The notes beneath the pieces are model-generated. The model was given only the letters and a program-made list of their open reading frames with translations, was not told where the DNA came from and ran no database searches. From Sphingobacterium sp. (GTDB taxonomy: Bacteria > Bacteroidota > Bacteroidia > Sphingobacteriales > Sphingobacteriaceae): 64,000 nt of DNA. Shown one piece after another: positions 15,232 to 23,457 of the stretch. A program made the translations under genes and the position numbers. The first letter of the stretch is position 1; the number at the start of each line of letters is the position of its first letter. The stretch is from contig JAIRVH010000214.1 of NCBI GenBank assembly GCA_031253985.1, positions 47,055-111,054 of the forward strand, in the 5' to 3' direction.

Positions 15232-16514
15232 TATGCCGATCTCCTTATATTTCTTCGTCCGCCACGCCGTAAACTTGACATTGCTTTTGCTGTTTTTTCT
15301 CGTACTTCTGGTGTCATTTCTTGGCCCCATTCTGCCAAACCTATGTATCTGATCTCATCAATATGGTGGTCATTACCGGCGACAGGCTGATTAAGCCAAA
15401 CACCGTTTTTATCCTGTGCCCAGGTGTACATTTTGAGTTCTTTGATAGTGTTTATGCTCCTTTCGGTGACATATAGCTTTTGTCGTTTCAAAATGTCAAT
15501 ACCGACAACGATACTACCTTGGAACTTCTGTGTTGGATGAAGATTTACCCCCATCAAATTAATTTCATCAATACTCTTAGGCTCCGCACTGTCCGCATAG
15601 CCTTTGACGCGGCCGAGACCATTCAATTTGATTATTGTCGCGATCTCAGGATTGATGGTATTTGTTTGGTGGCATATCTCATTGATGAAACGAATATTGC
15701 CATTACCTTCTCCCCAATACGCCTCATCAATTGCCGTCGGATCATTGGTATATCCAAAATCCAAACCGAAGCGGTGATTCTTTTTGGCCCAATCTGGAAT
15801 TTCTTTGATCATCTCCCAATGTTTGCCCTGCTCAAATACTATTCCTTCTAAGCTTGCACGTTGGCCAAGTCCGTAAATTTTCCACTTTCTTTCGTCCGCA
15901 GTACCGGCGATAAAATTTTCCTCGGTCGGTTCATACGACAAGATCTGTGCTTTGGCATTCGGAGAGATAAACTGATTCTTACGGAAAGTACTATGACTGT
16001 ACCATGTAGTAGGCCGTTTCAAAATACGGTCATAAATCCAGTGCTCAGTCTCCGATGGGTTATAATCGATGATGGCAAAACCTTTACAGCGCTGCATCAA
16101 TTGAGCATAATCGTCATACCCTGCCTCGATCCCTTCATTAATCCAAAAGATGTCTGATTCAAAACCGTGAACTTTTTGCGGGTCATCTAGTCCCATAAAC
16201 CAAAACTCGGTATCAAAGAGCGTATAAATCTTACTGGTCTTATTATGATCCCTTTTGTTGTATAGACCATAGGCAGATAATACATTTATAAAATCATGGA
16301 GAACAGTTGCCGTTAGCCATGTACCTTTTAAACGACAGATAGCAACACGTCGTCGGGTTCCCCTGTTCAGTGTTGCGTACTTGATAAGAAACTGGATAAT
16401 GCTATACGTTTTGGAGCTCCGCGAACTTCCCTCCATAACGAAGACATTATACTTTCTTTGGTTGTAAGCTGCTACCAGCTCATCATGAACCTGTGTCGTT
16501 ACTGCTATCGGCAT
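15231..16514 (-). CDS. Terminase large subunit
   Basis: This 427-residue packaging motor and nuclease shows the ATPase Walker A variant GSSRSSKT (residues 29-36), Walker B IFWINEG (122-128), and the RNase H-like nuclease acidic residues in FGLDFGYTNDPT (Asp252), GYADSAEPKS (Asp308) and GNDHHIDEIRY near the C-terminus. It cuts concatemers and drives DNA into the prohead through the portal. It overlaps terS by 32 bp upstream and the portal start downstream, so translation is probably coupled. Confidence 0.96.
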   Translation of the reverse strand: MPIAVTTQVHDELVAAYNQRKYNVFVMEGSSRSSKTYSIIQFLIKYATLNRGTRRRVAICRLKGTWLTATVLHDFINVLSAYGLYNKRDHNKTSKIYTLFDTEFWFMGLDDPQKVHGFESDIFWINEGIEAGYDDYAQLMQRCKGFAIIDYNPSETEHWIYDRILKRPTTWYSHSTFRKNQFISPNAKAQILSYEPTEENFIAGTADERKWKIYGLGQRASLEGIVFEQGKHWEMIKEIPDWAKKNHRFGLDFGYTNDPTAIDEAYWGEGNGNIRFINEICHQTNTINPEIATIIKLNGLGRVKGYADSAEPKSIDEINLMGVNLHPTQKFQGSIVVGIDILKRQKLYVTERSINTIKELKMYTWAQDKNGVWLNQPVAGNDHHIDEIRYIGLAEWGQEMTPEVREKTAKAMSSLRRGGRRNIRRSA

Positions 16515-17028
16515 TTATATCCTCTCCTATCTGCGCCTTAATCAATCCTTGTAACTGATCTTCTGACAATTCACTTGCGGAGACAAACACTAACGGGTTA
16601 GCATTGATCTCTTTTCCATCGGATGTAATATCCAGGCGTTTCCCGTCAATCGTCGCTTTCCTCCATTCCTCATCGTGATTGAAAAGCCAGGTCATCAAAA
16701 CATTTGGGTTGGGAGGTAACTCGGTTTCTTCTTCGTACATGACCTCATCGTCTCCTTCAAGCATTCCTTTACGTTTGGAGGTGCGTTTTGTCTTAAGGCC
16801 ACCTAAGCCAACAGCAAGGAGCCGTTGACGCACAATATTGTTGACCTTAGCTCTTCCGCGCGCTAGGGCTTCGGAAATAACTACACTGTCTCTTTTTAAA
16901 TCACTAAAATAAGTTGGCGTAATATTGATTTCGTATGCGATCTCTTTGTCAGCATAACCTTTACGTGCCAACTCCTCTAATCTATTAAGGAAATCTTCAC
17001 TATCGTAATCATGTTTTGGTTTTGCCAT
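16483..17028 (-). CDS. Terminase small subunit
   Basis: A 181-residue protein with an N-terminal HTH (LARKGYADKEIAYEINITPTYFSDLKR) that would recognise the pac or cos site, a central basic/acidic oligomerisation section and a C-terminal acidic tail (LIKAQIGEDINADSSND) that can contact the large subunit. The gene overlaps terL by 32 bp. Length and architecture fit the family. Confidence 0.88.
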   Translation of the reverse strand: MAKPKHDYDSEDFLNRLEELARKGYADKEIAYEINITPTYFSDLKRDSVVISEALARGRAKVNNIVRQRLLAVGLGGLKTKRTSKRKGMLEGDDEVMYEEETELPPNPNVLMTWLFNHDEEWRKATIDGKRLDITSDGKEINANPLVFVSASELSEDQLQGLIKAQIGEDINADSSNDTGS

Positions 17029-17037
17029 TGATGCCTC

Positions 17038-17244
17038 CTATCTAATTCTTGTTAATACCAAATCATAAAGAGCCTTCCCTATTCCAAAACTATCATTCCA
17101 GTCTACAAGCTTTACACATGCACTAAACTCCAAACATTGTAATTTATCTACTCTATCTATGTGAATAAAGTTGTGCCCCTTGTCCAGTGATGATTCGAAT
17201 ATTTTGAACAAACTATTGCTTCCAATTACCGCGATCTTTTTCAT
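17038..17244 (-). CDS. Hypothetical small phage protein
   Basis: A 68-residue protein (MKKIAVIGSNSLFKIFESSL...) with a short beta-alpha start that looks like a nucleotide-binding fragment, but it is too short to be a full domain. Its ATG overlaps the stop of the upstream 80-residue gene. Not recognised. Confidence 0.55.
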   Translation of the reverse strand: MKKIAVIGSNSLFKIFESSLDKGHNFIHIDRVDKLQCLEFSACVKLVDWNDSFGIGKALYDLVLTRIR

Positions 17245-17486
17245 TAGTAAACCTCCTTTAATCTTTTCTTTACTTCCTCATAGGGAATTGTTGAAACAAA
17301 TTCATCATTGTTCGAATGAATGATTGTCAAGCTTAGTCCATTTTCGAAATGCGGGCTTATCGCATTGATGTGATAGAAAGTCATGTTTTGAGTTCTATCG
17401 TAGTCCTGTGATGGTTTGATACCTAGTCCCTCTAATTGGCAATCTTTCTCATCCATCCAAAGTATTGGCAATTCGATCTCTTTCAT
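17244..17486 (-). CDS. Hypothetical small phage protein
   Basis: An 80-residue protein starting MKEIELPILWMDEKDCQLEG, with strands (YHINAISPHFENGLSLTIIHSNNDEFVS) and an acidic-basic C-terminal helix (YEEVKKRLKEVY). Function unknown. It is the middle of three small genes between the ParB-like gene and terS. Confidence 0.6.
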   Translation of the reverse strand: MKEIELPILWMDEKDCQLEGLGIKPSQDYDRTQNMTFYHINAISPHFENGLSLTIIHSNNDEFVSTIPYEEVKKRLKEVY

Positions 17487-17491
17487 ACCTT

Positions 17492-17719
17492 CTATTTTAA
17501 TTTCTTAAATTCGTACAATGCGTTTTCAAGCGTTATCTCATAAATAAATCCGATAATTTCCTTTAGGAGGAAAACTATCCATGAAAATGGTATTAGGTCA
17601 ATTATCACATTCATCTTCTTTGAGTATTCACCCTCATTAAGCTCTCTCAAAACAATCACCACCTGAATAAGATATAGTATTGATAATACTACCCAAATTA
17701 TTGTTAAGTTTAATTCCAT
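17492..17719 (-). CDS. Small two-helix membrane protein
   Basis: A 75-residue protein with a transmembrane helix at residues ~5-24 (LTIIWVVLSILYLIQVVIVL) and a second hydrophobic stretch at ~40-62 (VIIDLIPFSWIVFLLKEIIGFI), separated by a charged loop. Many Bacteroidota phages carry such small membrane proteins near terminase. Its role is unknown. Confidence 0.6.
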   Translation of the reverse strand: MELNLTIIWVVLSILYLIQVVIVLRELNEGEYSKKMNVIIDLIPFSWIVFLLKEIIGFIYEITLENALYEFKKLK

Positions 17720-17731
17720 CTCTTATGTTGT

Positions 17732-18436
17732 TTAGTATATCCTTTCTATTTGTTCAGCGAAGTCATCGCCACTTATAACATTAGCATTCGAGTCTAAATC
17801 GAACCGTTTCATGAACTCCTCTTTCCCCTGGTAATCATTGAATGAAAGCATAACATAGGTATTGCCTTCCCGGGCAGTGTTTACCGCCTTTTCTGTTGAC
17901 GCCTCTTTCTTGGCCTTGATGTCTTCCTTTTTCTCCTCTTTGGATTTTGGTTTGATTTCCTCTAATGGTTCCGGTTCTACCTCATCAATTTCGAAGCTTG
18001 GCAACTCAAATCCTAAGAGATTAAGATCAAAGTCATCTAACCCGGTATTCTTTACTTCAATATCGTTCAATAGAGTTGAAAGGATGTCATTGTCGAACTC
18101 CCCTTGGGCATTCTTGTTGTTGAGGAAAATGTTTTGTTCGATCTCCTCCTGGTCCGTTAGATCAACAGCTTCTACACGTATGGTGTAATCGTTCTCGTTA
18201 GTTTCTCGGTCATACTTCTGCAGCTCATCGAGAATCATTAGTTTTTGATGACCTCCAACAAGGCGGCCAGACCGCTTATTCCAAACAATACCCCCCATCA
18301 CTCCCATTCGCTTGATATTGGCCTTTAGCTTCTTCTTTGCCTCCTCGGATATCTTACGGGGATTATACTTCGCTGGCTCTATCTGCGAACGATTTATCTC
18401 TATGGATTCTGATGTTATAAATTTGCTTTTACTCAC
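17732..18436 (-). CDS. ParB-like nuclease domain protein (IbrB-like)
   Basis: A 234-residue protein. The first ~110 residues are a ParB/sulfiredoxin domain: IEPAKYNPRKISEEAKKKLKANIKRMG, then GGIVWNKRSGRLVGGHQKLMIL, with the GGHQ-type motif. The rest is a charged linker (EPEPLEEIKPKSKEEKKEDIKAKKE) and a small C-terminal alpha/beta piece. ParB-like folds act as CTPases, nucleases or kinases. The upstream neighbour is a PAPS-reductase-like protein, and such pairs (IbrA/IbrB-like) recur beside phage terminases. Confidence 0.85.
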   Translation of the reverse strand: MSKSKFITSESIEINRSQIEPAKYNPRKISEEAKKKLKANIKRMGVMGGIVWNKRSGRLVGGHQKLMILDELQKYDRETNENDYTIRVEAVDLTDQEEIEQNIFLNNKNAQGEFDNDILSTLLNDIEVKNTGLDDFDLNLLGFELPSFEIDEVEPEPLEEIKPKSKEEKKEDIKAKKEASTEKAVNTAREGNTYVMLSFNDYQGKEEFMKRFDLDSNANVISGDDFAEQIERIY

Positions 18437-18462
18437 TATGTAAATAATGTTAAAATCACATG

Positions 18463-19158
18463 TTATTTGCCAAATAAAATGACTCTACTCATGGGAAAGG
18501 CCTCATAGATCTTCTCCAAATCATCCGGGTAATTCTTTTGCAGATATTCAAAGCAATCTTTTTCAAGCATTACGCCTGAACTTGCTTTCTTGTTATATGC
18601 AATGGGCTTTGGAAGATTGTTGTCTCGAATGAAACGCAATACCTCCTTATTGGTCCAGAGGGATAGAGGATATACGCGATTAGTCTTCTCGTTGATTGCT
18701 TCCATGTCGTACCCCTGCAGCATTAACCGGCGGTTGAGGCTATCTGCTTTCTTCATACCGAAGATTGAATACTCAATACCCGTTTCCTCTCTTACCTCGT
18801 CATCGACATCCTTCAGCTTCTTTAGCTTTACCTTAGGATCAGCAATACAATAATTCCCTGACTTACGGATATATGTCAATATCCAGTGCGGCTTTTGGAT
18901 CAGCTTTACATTTGGGTACCTGTTCAAGGCATCTTTCAAATAAATATCGACGTGTCTAAGGTTCGGCACCAAATACATGAAAACCAATACGACGTCTTTG
19001 AATTTTGGTGCCACTTGGTTAAGCAACATAATAGAGTCCTTACCCCCACTATAAAAAAGTATAACCCTATCAGTTTTTTGACTAATAAGGTTAATTACTT
19101 CTCTTGTATGGTTTAGCTTATCCACCTGCCATTCCAAATGCTCTGCGCATGTCACCAT
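18463..19158 (-). CDS. PAPS reductase-like (IbrA-like) ATP-pyrophosphatase
   Basis: The SGGKDS PP-loop lies about 37-42 residues into the product (VILFYSGGKDSIMLLNQV), followed by family features HVDIYLKDALNRYPNVKL, an RKSGNYCIADPK section and SLWTNKEVLRFI. I prefer ATG 19158 (MVTCAEHLEWQVDKL) to the in-frame ATG 19203, because upstream sequence also encodes a 57-residue ORF. The enzyme should adenylate a substrate. The sulfate-reduction tail Cys motif of true PAPS reductases is not seen, so sulfate assimilation is unlikely. It probably works with the ParB-like neighbour. Confidence 0.85.
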   Translation of the reverse strand: MVTCAEHLEWQVDKLNHTREVINLISQKTDRVILFYSGGKDSIMLLNQVAPKFKDVVLVFMYLVPNLRHVDIYLKDALNRYPNVKLIQKPHWILTYIRKSGNYCIADPKVKLKKLKDVDDEVREETGIEYSIFGMKKADSLNRRLMLQGYDMEAINEKTNRVYPLSLWTNKEVLRFIRDNNLPKPIAYNKKASSGVMLEKDCFEYLQKNYPDDLEKIYEAFPMSRVILFGK

Positions 19159-19291
19159 AACGCTGCCTACGATTACCGTACTGCTGTGCAGTACTACCTG
19201 CATTTCGACCCCGACGGGCTACCGTGTAAATATTACGGGCACCGTTGACGTTACTTGAAATACCGGTATTTCTGTTGATCCGATTTCTCAT
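19118..19291 (-). CDS. Small Arg/Asn/Gly-rich protein (57 aa)
   Basis: ATG 19291 to TAA 19118 encodes MRNRINRNTGISSNVNGARN then a run with IYTVARRGRNAG, QQYGNRRQRYGDMRRAFGMAGG. It overlaps the 5' end of the PAPS reductase-like gene in another frame. The strongly basic, low-complexity composition could be a nucleic-acid-binding small protein. It fills an otherwise empty gap between two tight operon genes, which supports it. Confidence 0.5.
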   Translation of the reverse strand: MRNRINRNTGISSNVNGARNIYTVARRGRNAGSTAQQYGNRRQRYGDMRRAFGMAGG

Positions 19292-19301
19292 AATTGCAAT
19301 T

Positions 19302-19658
19302 TTATTGTTCTAATATTTCACCCAACTCGTATCTAATGATCGATGCAATATATTCTTCCCCTTTATCCAGGTAAATAATGTCGTTACCTTCTTCATCAGT
19401 CAATATGATAACCGACTCATCTTTTACCTCAACTAGCATGCTTGGGCGTTTACCCTTATATGCCCCGGTCAAAAACTTGATAGCATCATACTTTACCGTG
19501 ATCGGTTTGCCGTCCACCTCATCCACATACCCCTCATCATCTAAAACGCAATATTTGGTTACGTTATTAGGCCTGATTTCACGTTCTTCGAATGTCTTAG
19601 TACCTGCTTTGATCTGGTCAAAGAACTCTTGTTTGATGCTTAATGTTAATACTTTCAT
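19302..19658 (-). CDS. ASCH domain protein
   Basis: A 118-residue protein started at ATG 19658 (MKVLTLSIKQEFFDQIKAGTKTFEEREI). The start-to-TFEEREIRP section is the ASCH signature (L.l...f...I..G.Kt.E.R), followed by a beta barrel (ITVKYDAIKFLTGAYKGKRPSMLVEVKD). ASCH domains bind RNA or modified bases and are common in phages. Its neighbours (PAPS-like, ParB-like) could make it part of a nucleotide or nucleic-acid modification set, but that is inference. Confidence 0.8.
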   Translation of the reverse strand: MKVLTLSIKQEFFDQIKAGTKTFEEREIRPNNVTKYCVLDDEGYVDEVDGKPITVKYDAIKFLTGAYKGKRPSMLVEVKDESVIILTDEEGNDIIYLDKGEEYIASIIRYELGEILEQ

Positions 19659-19742
19659 AATCAATTTTTTGATAGAAAGGCAGGCATTACCCTACCCTTC
19701 AAATGTAAATAATAGTCTAATTTTAATGCTTTTTAAGTTACT

Positions 19743-20249
19743 CTAATTGCTTGATAATAGTAAGTTATCAATTTGATTCATATCAATTGCAAGTCCTTTT
19801 TCGATTAGTCCGAACACGTCGAAGTGCCAAGACAATAGCTTTACATGAAGCCAATAGAATTGAAATGTATCAATATCGTCTTCAATGCCACCTTCCCAAG
19901 ATCCGCCACCTTGTGTTGTTAAATTTGGCTCTATCCATCTGTCGCAGATACTCTCGGAATTTTTACCAAAACCATTTATAATGTGAAGTGGTATGAATTT
20001 TTTCCCTTTATGCTCTATCTCTTTAGTTAGGTCGGATAGAGGGCGAAGGATTGGTTTTATTCGCTCAATGTTTGGTTTGCTTCCGCCTATTGTTAGTGTT
20101 GACCAATATAAACAGTTTTTATCCCATTGGTGAAATCCTACAATTTCATCATATTGTTTGCCTACATAATCAGATTTGTAGTCTAACATTTCAGCTTTTA
20201 ACCCATAAGGCAAATATGGCGCTAGATGTTCTAATTTTAACTTATCCAT
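19743..20249 (-). CDS. Conserved Bacteroidota phage protein, function unknown
   Basis: A 168-residue protein with N-terminus LKLEHLAPYLPYGLKAEMLDYKSDYVG, a sequence I recall from many Bacteroidota phage and plasmid hypotheticals. Later parts include IKPILRPLSDLTKEIEHKGKKFIPLHII and FQFYWLHVKLLSWHFDVFGLIEKGLAID. No catalytic motif is visible. It overlaps the upstream gene by 8 bp. Confidence 0.75.
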   Translation of the reverse strand: MDKLKLEHLAPYLPYGLKAEMLDYKSDYVGKQYDEIVGFHQWDKNCLYWSTLTIGGSKPNIERIKPILRPLSDLTKEIEHKGKKFIPLHIINGFGKNSESICDRWIEPNLTTQGGGSWEGGIEDDIDTFQFYWLHVKLLSWHFDVFGLIEKGLAIDMNQIDNLLLSSN

Positions 20250-20667
20250 TTTTCACGACCTTTCCCTCTAAAATATCCGACAATTGACCTCTAACGGTTT
20301 CGTACGACCTACCTGAAGCATGAGCGATTAGATAGATAACCTTTTTCATTTTAGACGCGCTCAGCCCCTTAAATGAAGCGTTTTCTAAGATCGTTTCAAG
20401 ATGATCAATATATCTTTGCTTACTCAATAAAAACCCGGTCAATTGCGCGATCTCTTTATCTTTCTCGCGAATGATTATCAACTTGTTTTCTTCAATCTGG
20501 ACGTACTTACCAAATTCTTTTTGAATAGCCACATCGAAAAGCTTAGTAGCATATTCAAAGCCGTCTGTGTAGCCTTTTTCGTAGCCTACGTATTCGCTTT
20601 CTATGTCAGGTATGACGAAGTTCTTTAAGCGATTGAGTATAGTGATTAATTTTGCTTTAATTTCCAT
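20242..20667 (-). CDS. Hypothetical phage protein, coiled-coil rich
   Basis: A 141-residue protein with mostly helical text (IRNRL.., EYEGYTDGFEYATKLFDVAI) and a C-terminal helical domain (SASKMKKVIYLIAHASGRSYETVRGQLSDIL) that looks like a small DNA-binding or oligomerisation unit. Not recognised. It is tightly coupled to neighbours (8-bp overlap). Confidence 0.6.
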   Translation of the reverse strand: MEIKAKLITILNRLKNFVIPDIESEYVGYEKGYTDGFEYATKLFDVAIQKEFGKYVQIEENKLIIIREKDKEIAQLTGFLLSKQRYIDHLETILENASFKGLSASKMKKVIYLIAHASGRSYETVRGQLSDILEGKVVKNG

Positions 20668-20673
20668 TTCAAA

Positions 20674-20967
20674 TTAGATTGTTGTGGCTGATTCGATTAA
20701 TTTTTTAGCTTCCTCTAAATCGTAGCCTGTTTGCCGAGAGTAATTGCCTCCATCTTCAATATCTTGTATTAATATTTTCAACATCTCAAGCATTTCTTTA
20801 CTATGAGCCATAAGATTGAAATCATATGGCACTTCTGATAGATTGCTATCTGTTATTCGTACTTCACAAATAGGCCCATTTTTAACCAAATTACTTTCAA
20901 TAGTAGCTAGATCATGGAATTCGTCAATTTCGAAACTGAACTTTCCTTTTGTTCCTTTAAATTCCAT
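20674..20967 (-). CDS. Hypothetical phage protein (paralogue of next gene)
   Basis: A 97-residue protein (MEFKGTKGKFSFEIDEFHDLATI... KEMLEMLKILIQDIE ... IESATTI). The opening EFKGTKGK and the C-terminal EMLEMLK...LIESAT match the gene at 20974-21282, so the two are tandem paralogues. Function unknown. Confidence 0.6.
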   Translation of the reverse strand: MEFKGTKGKFSFEIDEFHDLATIESNLVKNGPICEVRITDSNLSEVPYDFNLMAHSKEMLEMLKILIQDIEDGGNYSRQTGYDLEEAKKLIESATTI

Positions 20968-20973
20968 CTCTAT

Positions 20974-21282
20974 TTAGATTTTAGTAGCTGATTCAATCAA
21001 TTCCTCAATTTTGTAGGCATCTACGATATTACCACACTGGGCGAGTACCAATACATGTTTAAGCATTTCAAGCATCTCAGGGGCGTTACTATAAAGTGTC
21101 ATGTCAGCCTCTAAAGTGCGTATGTACTTGTCTACTTCCTTGTCAGACATATCTTCACAATCGGGCAATATTGAATGTGCTGTCATTTCAAAATAGTTTG
21201 GCGATGTCTCAACACCAATCCCGATACATATATCACCTTGATATACCTTTTTATGCTGTCCTTTTGTTCCTTTGAATTTCAT
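20974..21282 (-). CDS. Hypothetical phage protein (paralogue of previous gene)
   Basis: A 102-residue protein (MKFKGTKGQHKKVYQGDICIGIGVETS ... LYSNAPEMLEMLKHVLVLAQ ... IEELIESATKI). It shares its start and end motifs with the 20674-20967 gene, and many Bacteroidota phage genomes carry members of this family, often several copies. Beta-rich N-terminus and helical C-terminus. Function unknown. Confidence 0.65.
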   Translation of the reverse strand: MKFKGTKGQHKKVYQGDICIGIGVETSPNYFEMTAHSILPDCEDMSDKEVDKYIRTLEADMTLYSNAPEMLEMLKHVLVLAQCGNIVDAYKIEELIESATKI

Positions 21283-21294
21283 AATAACAGAGGG

Positions 21295-21588
21295 TTAAAA
21301 AATTAGGTTTTCGATCTTACAACATCTGTAATCGTTTACTTCAACATCGAAGTAGGTCATTACACTTGGACTAGATGATTTACCCTTCCCATTCGGTAGC
21401 ATATCACTTTTAAGTGTACCAACAGCCGACCGGATAGATCCATCTACCTTTTTGTATTTGAATGAAACTATCTCTTTTGAAAGCTTAGATTTAAGCTTGA
21501 TGATTTTCCAGGCATATTTCAATGCTTCTGAAAAGGTTGCAAAACTTGATTTTACCCGATGGGCAATAGTGAATAATAAAGTTTTCAT
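21295..21588 (-). CDS. DUF2693-like SH3 beta-barrel protein
   Basis: A 97-residue protein. Residues ~40-90 fit the DUF2693-type pattern: VSFKYKKVDGSIRSAVGTLKSD ... YFDVEVNDYRCCKIENLI, a small SH3-like barrel. It has a basic N-terminal helix. It is the first gene after the strong promoter at 21638 and 7 bp before the next paralogue pair. Function unknown. Confidence 0.65.
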   Translation of the reverse strand: MKTLLFTIAHRVKSSFATFSEALKYAWKIIKLKSKLSKEIVSFKYKKVDGSIRSAVGTLKSDMLPNGKGKSSSPSVMTYFDVEVNDYRCCKIENLIF

Positions 21589-21637
21589 GTTCTCTAACTT
21601 TGTGTTTATTAATACTGTTTTCCTCTTATTTGTTAAA

Positions 21638-21668
21638 CAAAGTTAAATAGTATTAAATTAATATCAAA
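21638..21668 (-). promoter_or_regulatory. Promoter of the middle/packaging operon
   Basis: Minus-strand TTTG (21668-21665), a 19-bp spacer and TAACTTTG (21645-21638). It matches the Bacteroidota consensus fully and lies about 50 bp before the ATG at 21588. It would drive genes from 21.6 to 13.7 kb. The downstream flank TTGTTAAACAAAGTTAA is shared with 29492. Confidence 0.75.
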
Positions 21669-21707
21669 GAAAAATCAAACATTTTTTAAACATTTATCAA
21701 ACAACAG

Positions 21708-22121
21708 CTATTTTATCAGTCGATAATTGTTGCAGAATTGGATCACATCTACTTTAAATTCAGTATAATAGAAAAGATTTACAGCACATTTAACGGCTGT
21801 GTTTAAATTTGGGGTGTTTAGTTCTAACAATTGTTTAAGTTCTGTTGCTAGAGTAATATCTAACCTTTCTTTACAATTTATTTTACCTGGCTGATAAAGC
21901 CATAATATGGCGCCAATTAGTTTATATCTTAAGTTAAGCATCTTACCATAGCGGACATTGCGAAGGTCTTCTATAGAAATTCCCATATAGTCACAGTACC
22001 GGTCGGCGATACGTTGAATTTCCGACAGTTCTGGTATGTATGCCTTCTCAATTTCTTTGAAGATATTAAAGTGGTTTTCTTTCAAATATGCCAGGGCAAA
22101 TGATGTGTATCGCTTTTCCAT
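21708..22121 (-). CDS. Hypothetical phage protein, helix-rich
   Basis: A 137-residue helical protein. The section YMGISIEDLRNVRYGKMLNLRYKLIGAILWLYQPGK resembles the DnaA domain IV-like HTH with basic residues, so DNA binding is plausible. It follows the RuvC-like gene with a 5-bp gap, and the promoter at 21638 lies downstream. No firm call. Confidence 0.5.
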   Translation of the reverse strand: MEKRYTSFALAYLKENHFNIFKEIEKAYIPELSEIQRIADRYCDYMGISIEDLRNVRYGKMLNLRYKLIGAILWLYQPGKINCKERLDITLATELKQLLELNTPNLNTAVKCAVNLFYYTEFKVDVIQFCNNYRLIK

Positions 22122-22126
22122 TTTGA

Positions 22127-22564
22127 TTAGTGTTTATAAGCGAGTAATCCAGCCACTCGCTTTTCGGGGTTTGTAAGCTTTTTAATATCCCATTTGGTAA
22201 TCTTGCAGAACATTTCATGTGTATAAGAACTCAATCCACAAGGTTTTACCAGTTGATGTTTAATGTCATTTTTTATCAAAAATCTTTCAATTTGGGCACC
22301 GATTTCGTTATTTCTTCCAACATCCTTGACAGCTCCTACAGTCCTCCTCCCCCATGTTTTCTTGACAATATGTCCTGATTCAAGACGAACAATTAGCTCA
22401 CTATTTATCGAGCTGCAGATCATTTTTTGTCGGAGGAGCTGAATGAACAAATCGGATAAATCATATTGGAAAATCTTAAGTGCATCGATTTGCCAAGAAT
22501 ATACTGCGTATCCCGATTTATCAACATCAGGATCTATTCCAATTGTGATTTTATCTTTATACAT
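22127..22564 (-). CDS. RuvC-like Holliday junction resolvase
   Basis: A 145-residue protein with the RNase H-fold start ITIGIDPDVDKSGYAVY (first catalytic Asp), a second acidic residue in VRLESGHI, and a C-terminal KLTNPEKRVAGLLAY segment at the position of the last catalytic acidic residues, here less obvious. It would resolve branched DNA before packaging. It overlaps the HNH gene by 8 bp. Confidence 0.7.
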   Translation of the reverse strand: MYKDKITIGIDPDVDKSGYAVYSWQIDALKIFQYDLSDLFIQLLRQKMICSSINSELIVRLESGHIVKKTWGRRTVGAVKDVGRNNEIGAQIERFLIKNDIKHQLVKPCGLSSYTHEMFCKITKWDIKKLTNPEKRVAGLLAYKH

Positions 22565-22979
22565 TCAATCTACTTTTTGAATAACCATGCTCTTTAGCCC
22601 AAATTGGATTCTCCTCGACTCGATTATGGCAACAGCGGCATAAGGCCACGAAATATCTTTTATCAATCAATAAGGAGCCAATACGGCCCTTTGCGTGATG
22701 AACATCGGTAGCACTGGCGCCACAACACTTACAATCAGGATTTTCATTTAAATACTCCAATTTCGCTTTGAGGTATAGAACGTTTTTCCTGGATCGTTTG
22801 GCACTCACCCGAAGAATAGGCTTTTGCTTCGCCTTTTTGGGTGATTTTGATCTACTTTGCCAGTAGTGAGAAGAACAAAATCCTCCAATAAGCGGTACGC
22901 TCTTCCCGTTATCACAAGTTGGACATATCCCTGTTTTAACCTTAATGGTAGAATTATGTAAAACATGTGATTTTAACAT
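22557..22979 (-). CDS. HNH-family nuclease, NinG-like
   Basis: A 140-residue protein with an N-terminal zinc-ribbon-like part (ICPTCDNGKS ... GGFCSSHYW), a basic middle and an HNH core: CKCCGASATDVHHAKGR, then VALCRCCHNRVEENPIWAKEHGY. Two pairs of cysteines bracket the His-rich strand. Phage NinG-type recombination nucleases have this arrangement. It lies with RuvC-like, SSB and Rad52-like genes in the recombination module. Confidence 0.75.
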   Translation of the reverse strand: MLKSHVLHNSTIKVKTGICPTCDNGKSVPLIGGFCSSHYWQSRSKSPKKAKQKPILRVSAKRSRKNVLYLKAKLEYLNENPDCKCCGASATDVHHAKGRIGSLLIDKRYFVALCRCCHNRVEENPIWAKEHGYSKSRLNV

Positions 22980-22980
22980 A

Positions 22981-23454
22981 TTATTTTACAAAAAGAGTTT
23001 TAAAACGGTCATTAATTTGCTGGGAAATTTCATCTTGATCTTTTCCAGAGAGGCAGACTAACTGATTGATTGCAGCAATATTTGCATAGGCCATGTCGAT
23101 TACCTCAGACTTGCCTTTACCCTTAACCAAAGTTTGCTCAAGTACAGAATTCAATTCTTCCATCTCGGCAGCTATAATGGCTAATTTCTTTTTCATAAAC
23201 TCTTTAAGGTCTATAGGCCTTGGAGTGGAAACACCTCCATACGATGCTGTTTTTATCCCTATGGTAGTGAACGAACTAAAACTGCGAACATTCTCCTCAA
23301 ATAGGATGGCCGAATTGATCAAACGGGTTCCTAATGCCAAATTAGATAAACCTCGTTCGCCAGGCAACATGTTTTTTATAAGCCCGCTGTATTTACTTAC
23401 GCTTAATGCTTTTCGATCCGACTCAACTCGTTTTTTATCAAAGACTACTTCCAT
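22981..23454 (-). CDS. Hypothetical phage protein
   Basis: A 157-residue protein (MEVVFDKKRVESDRKALSVSKYSGLIKNMLPGERGL...) with a helical C-terminal half. Not recognised. It is bracketed by the HTH gene (3 bp) and the HNH gene (1 bp), so it is part of the same early unit. Confidence 0.6.
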   Translation of the reverse strand: MEVVFDKKRVESDRKALSVSKYSGLIKNMLPGERGLSNLALGTRLINSAILFEENVRSFSSFTTIGIKTASYGGVSTPRPIDLKEFMKKKLAIIAAEMEELNSVLEQTLVKGKGKSEVIDMAYANIAAINQLVCLSGKDQDEISQQINDRFKTLFVK

Positions 23455-23457
23455 TAT

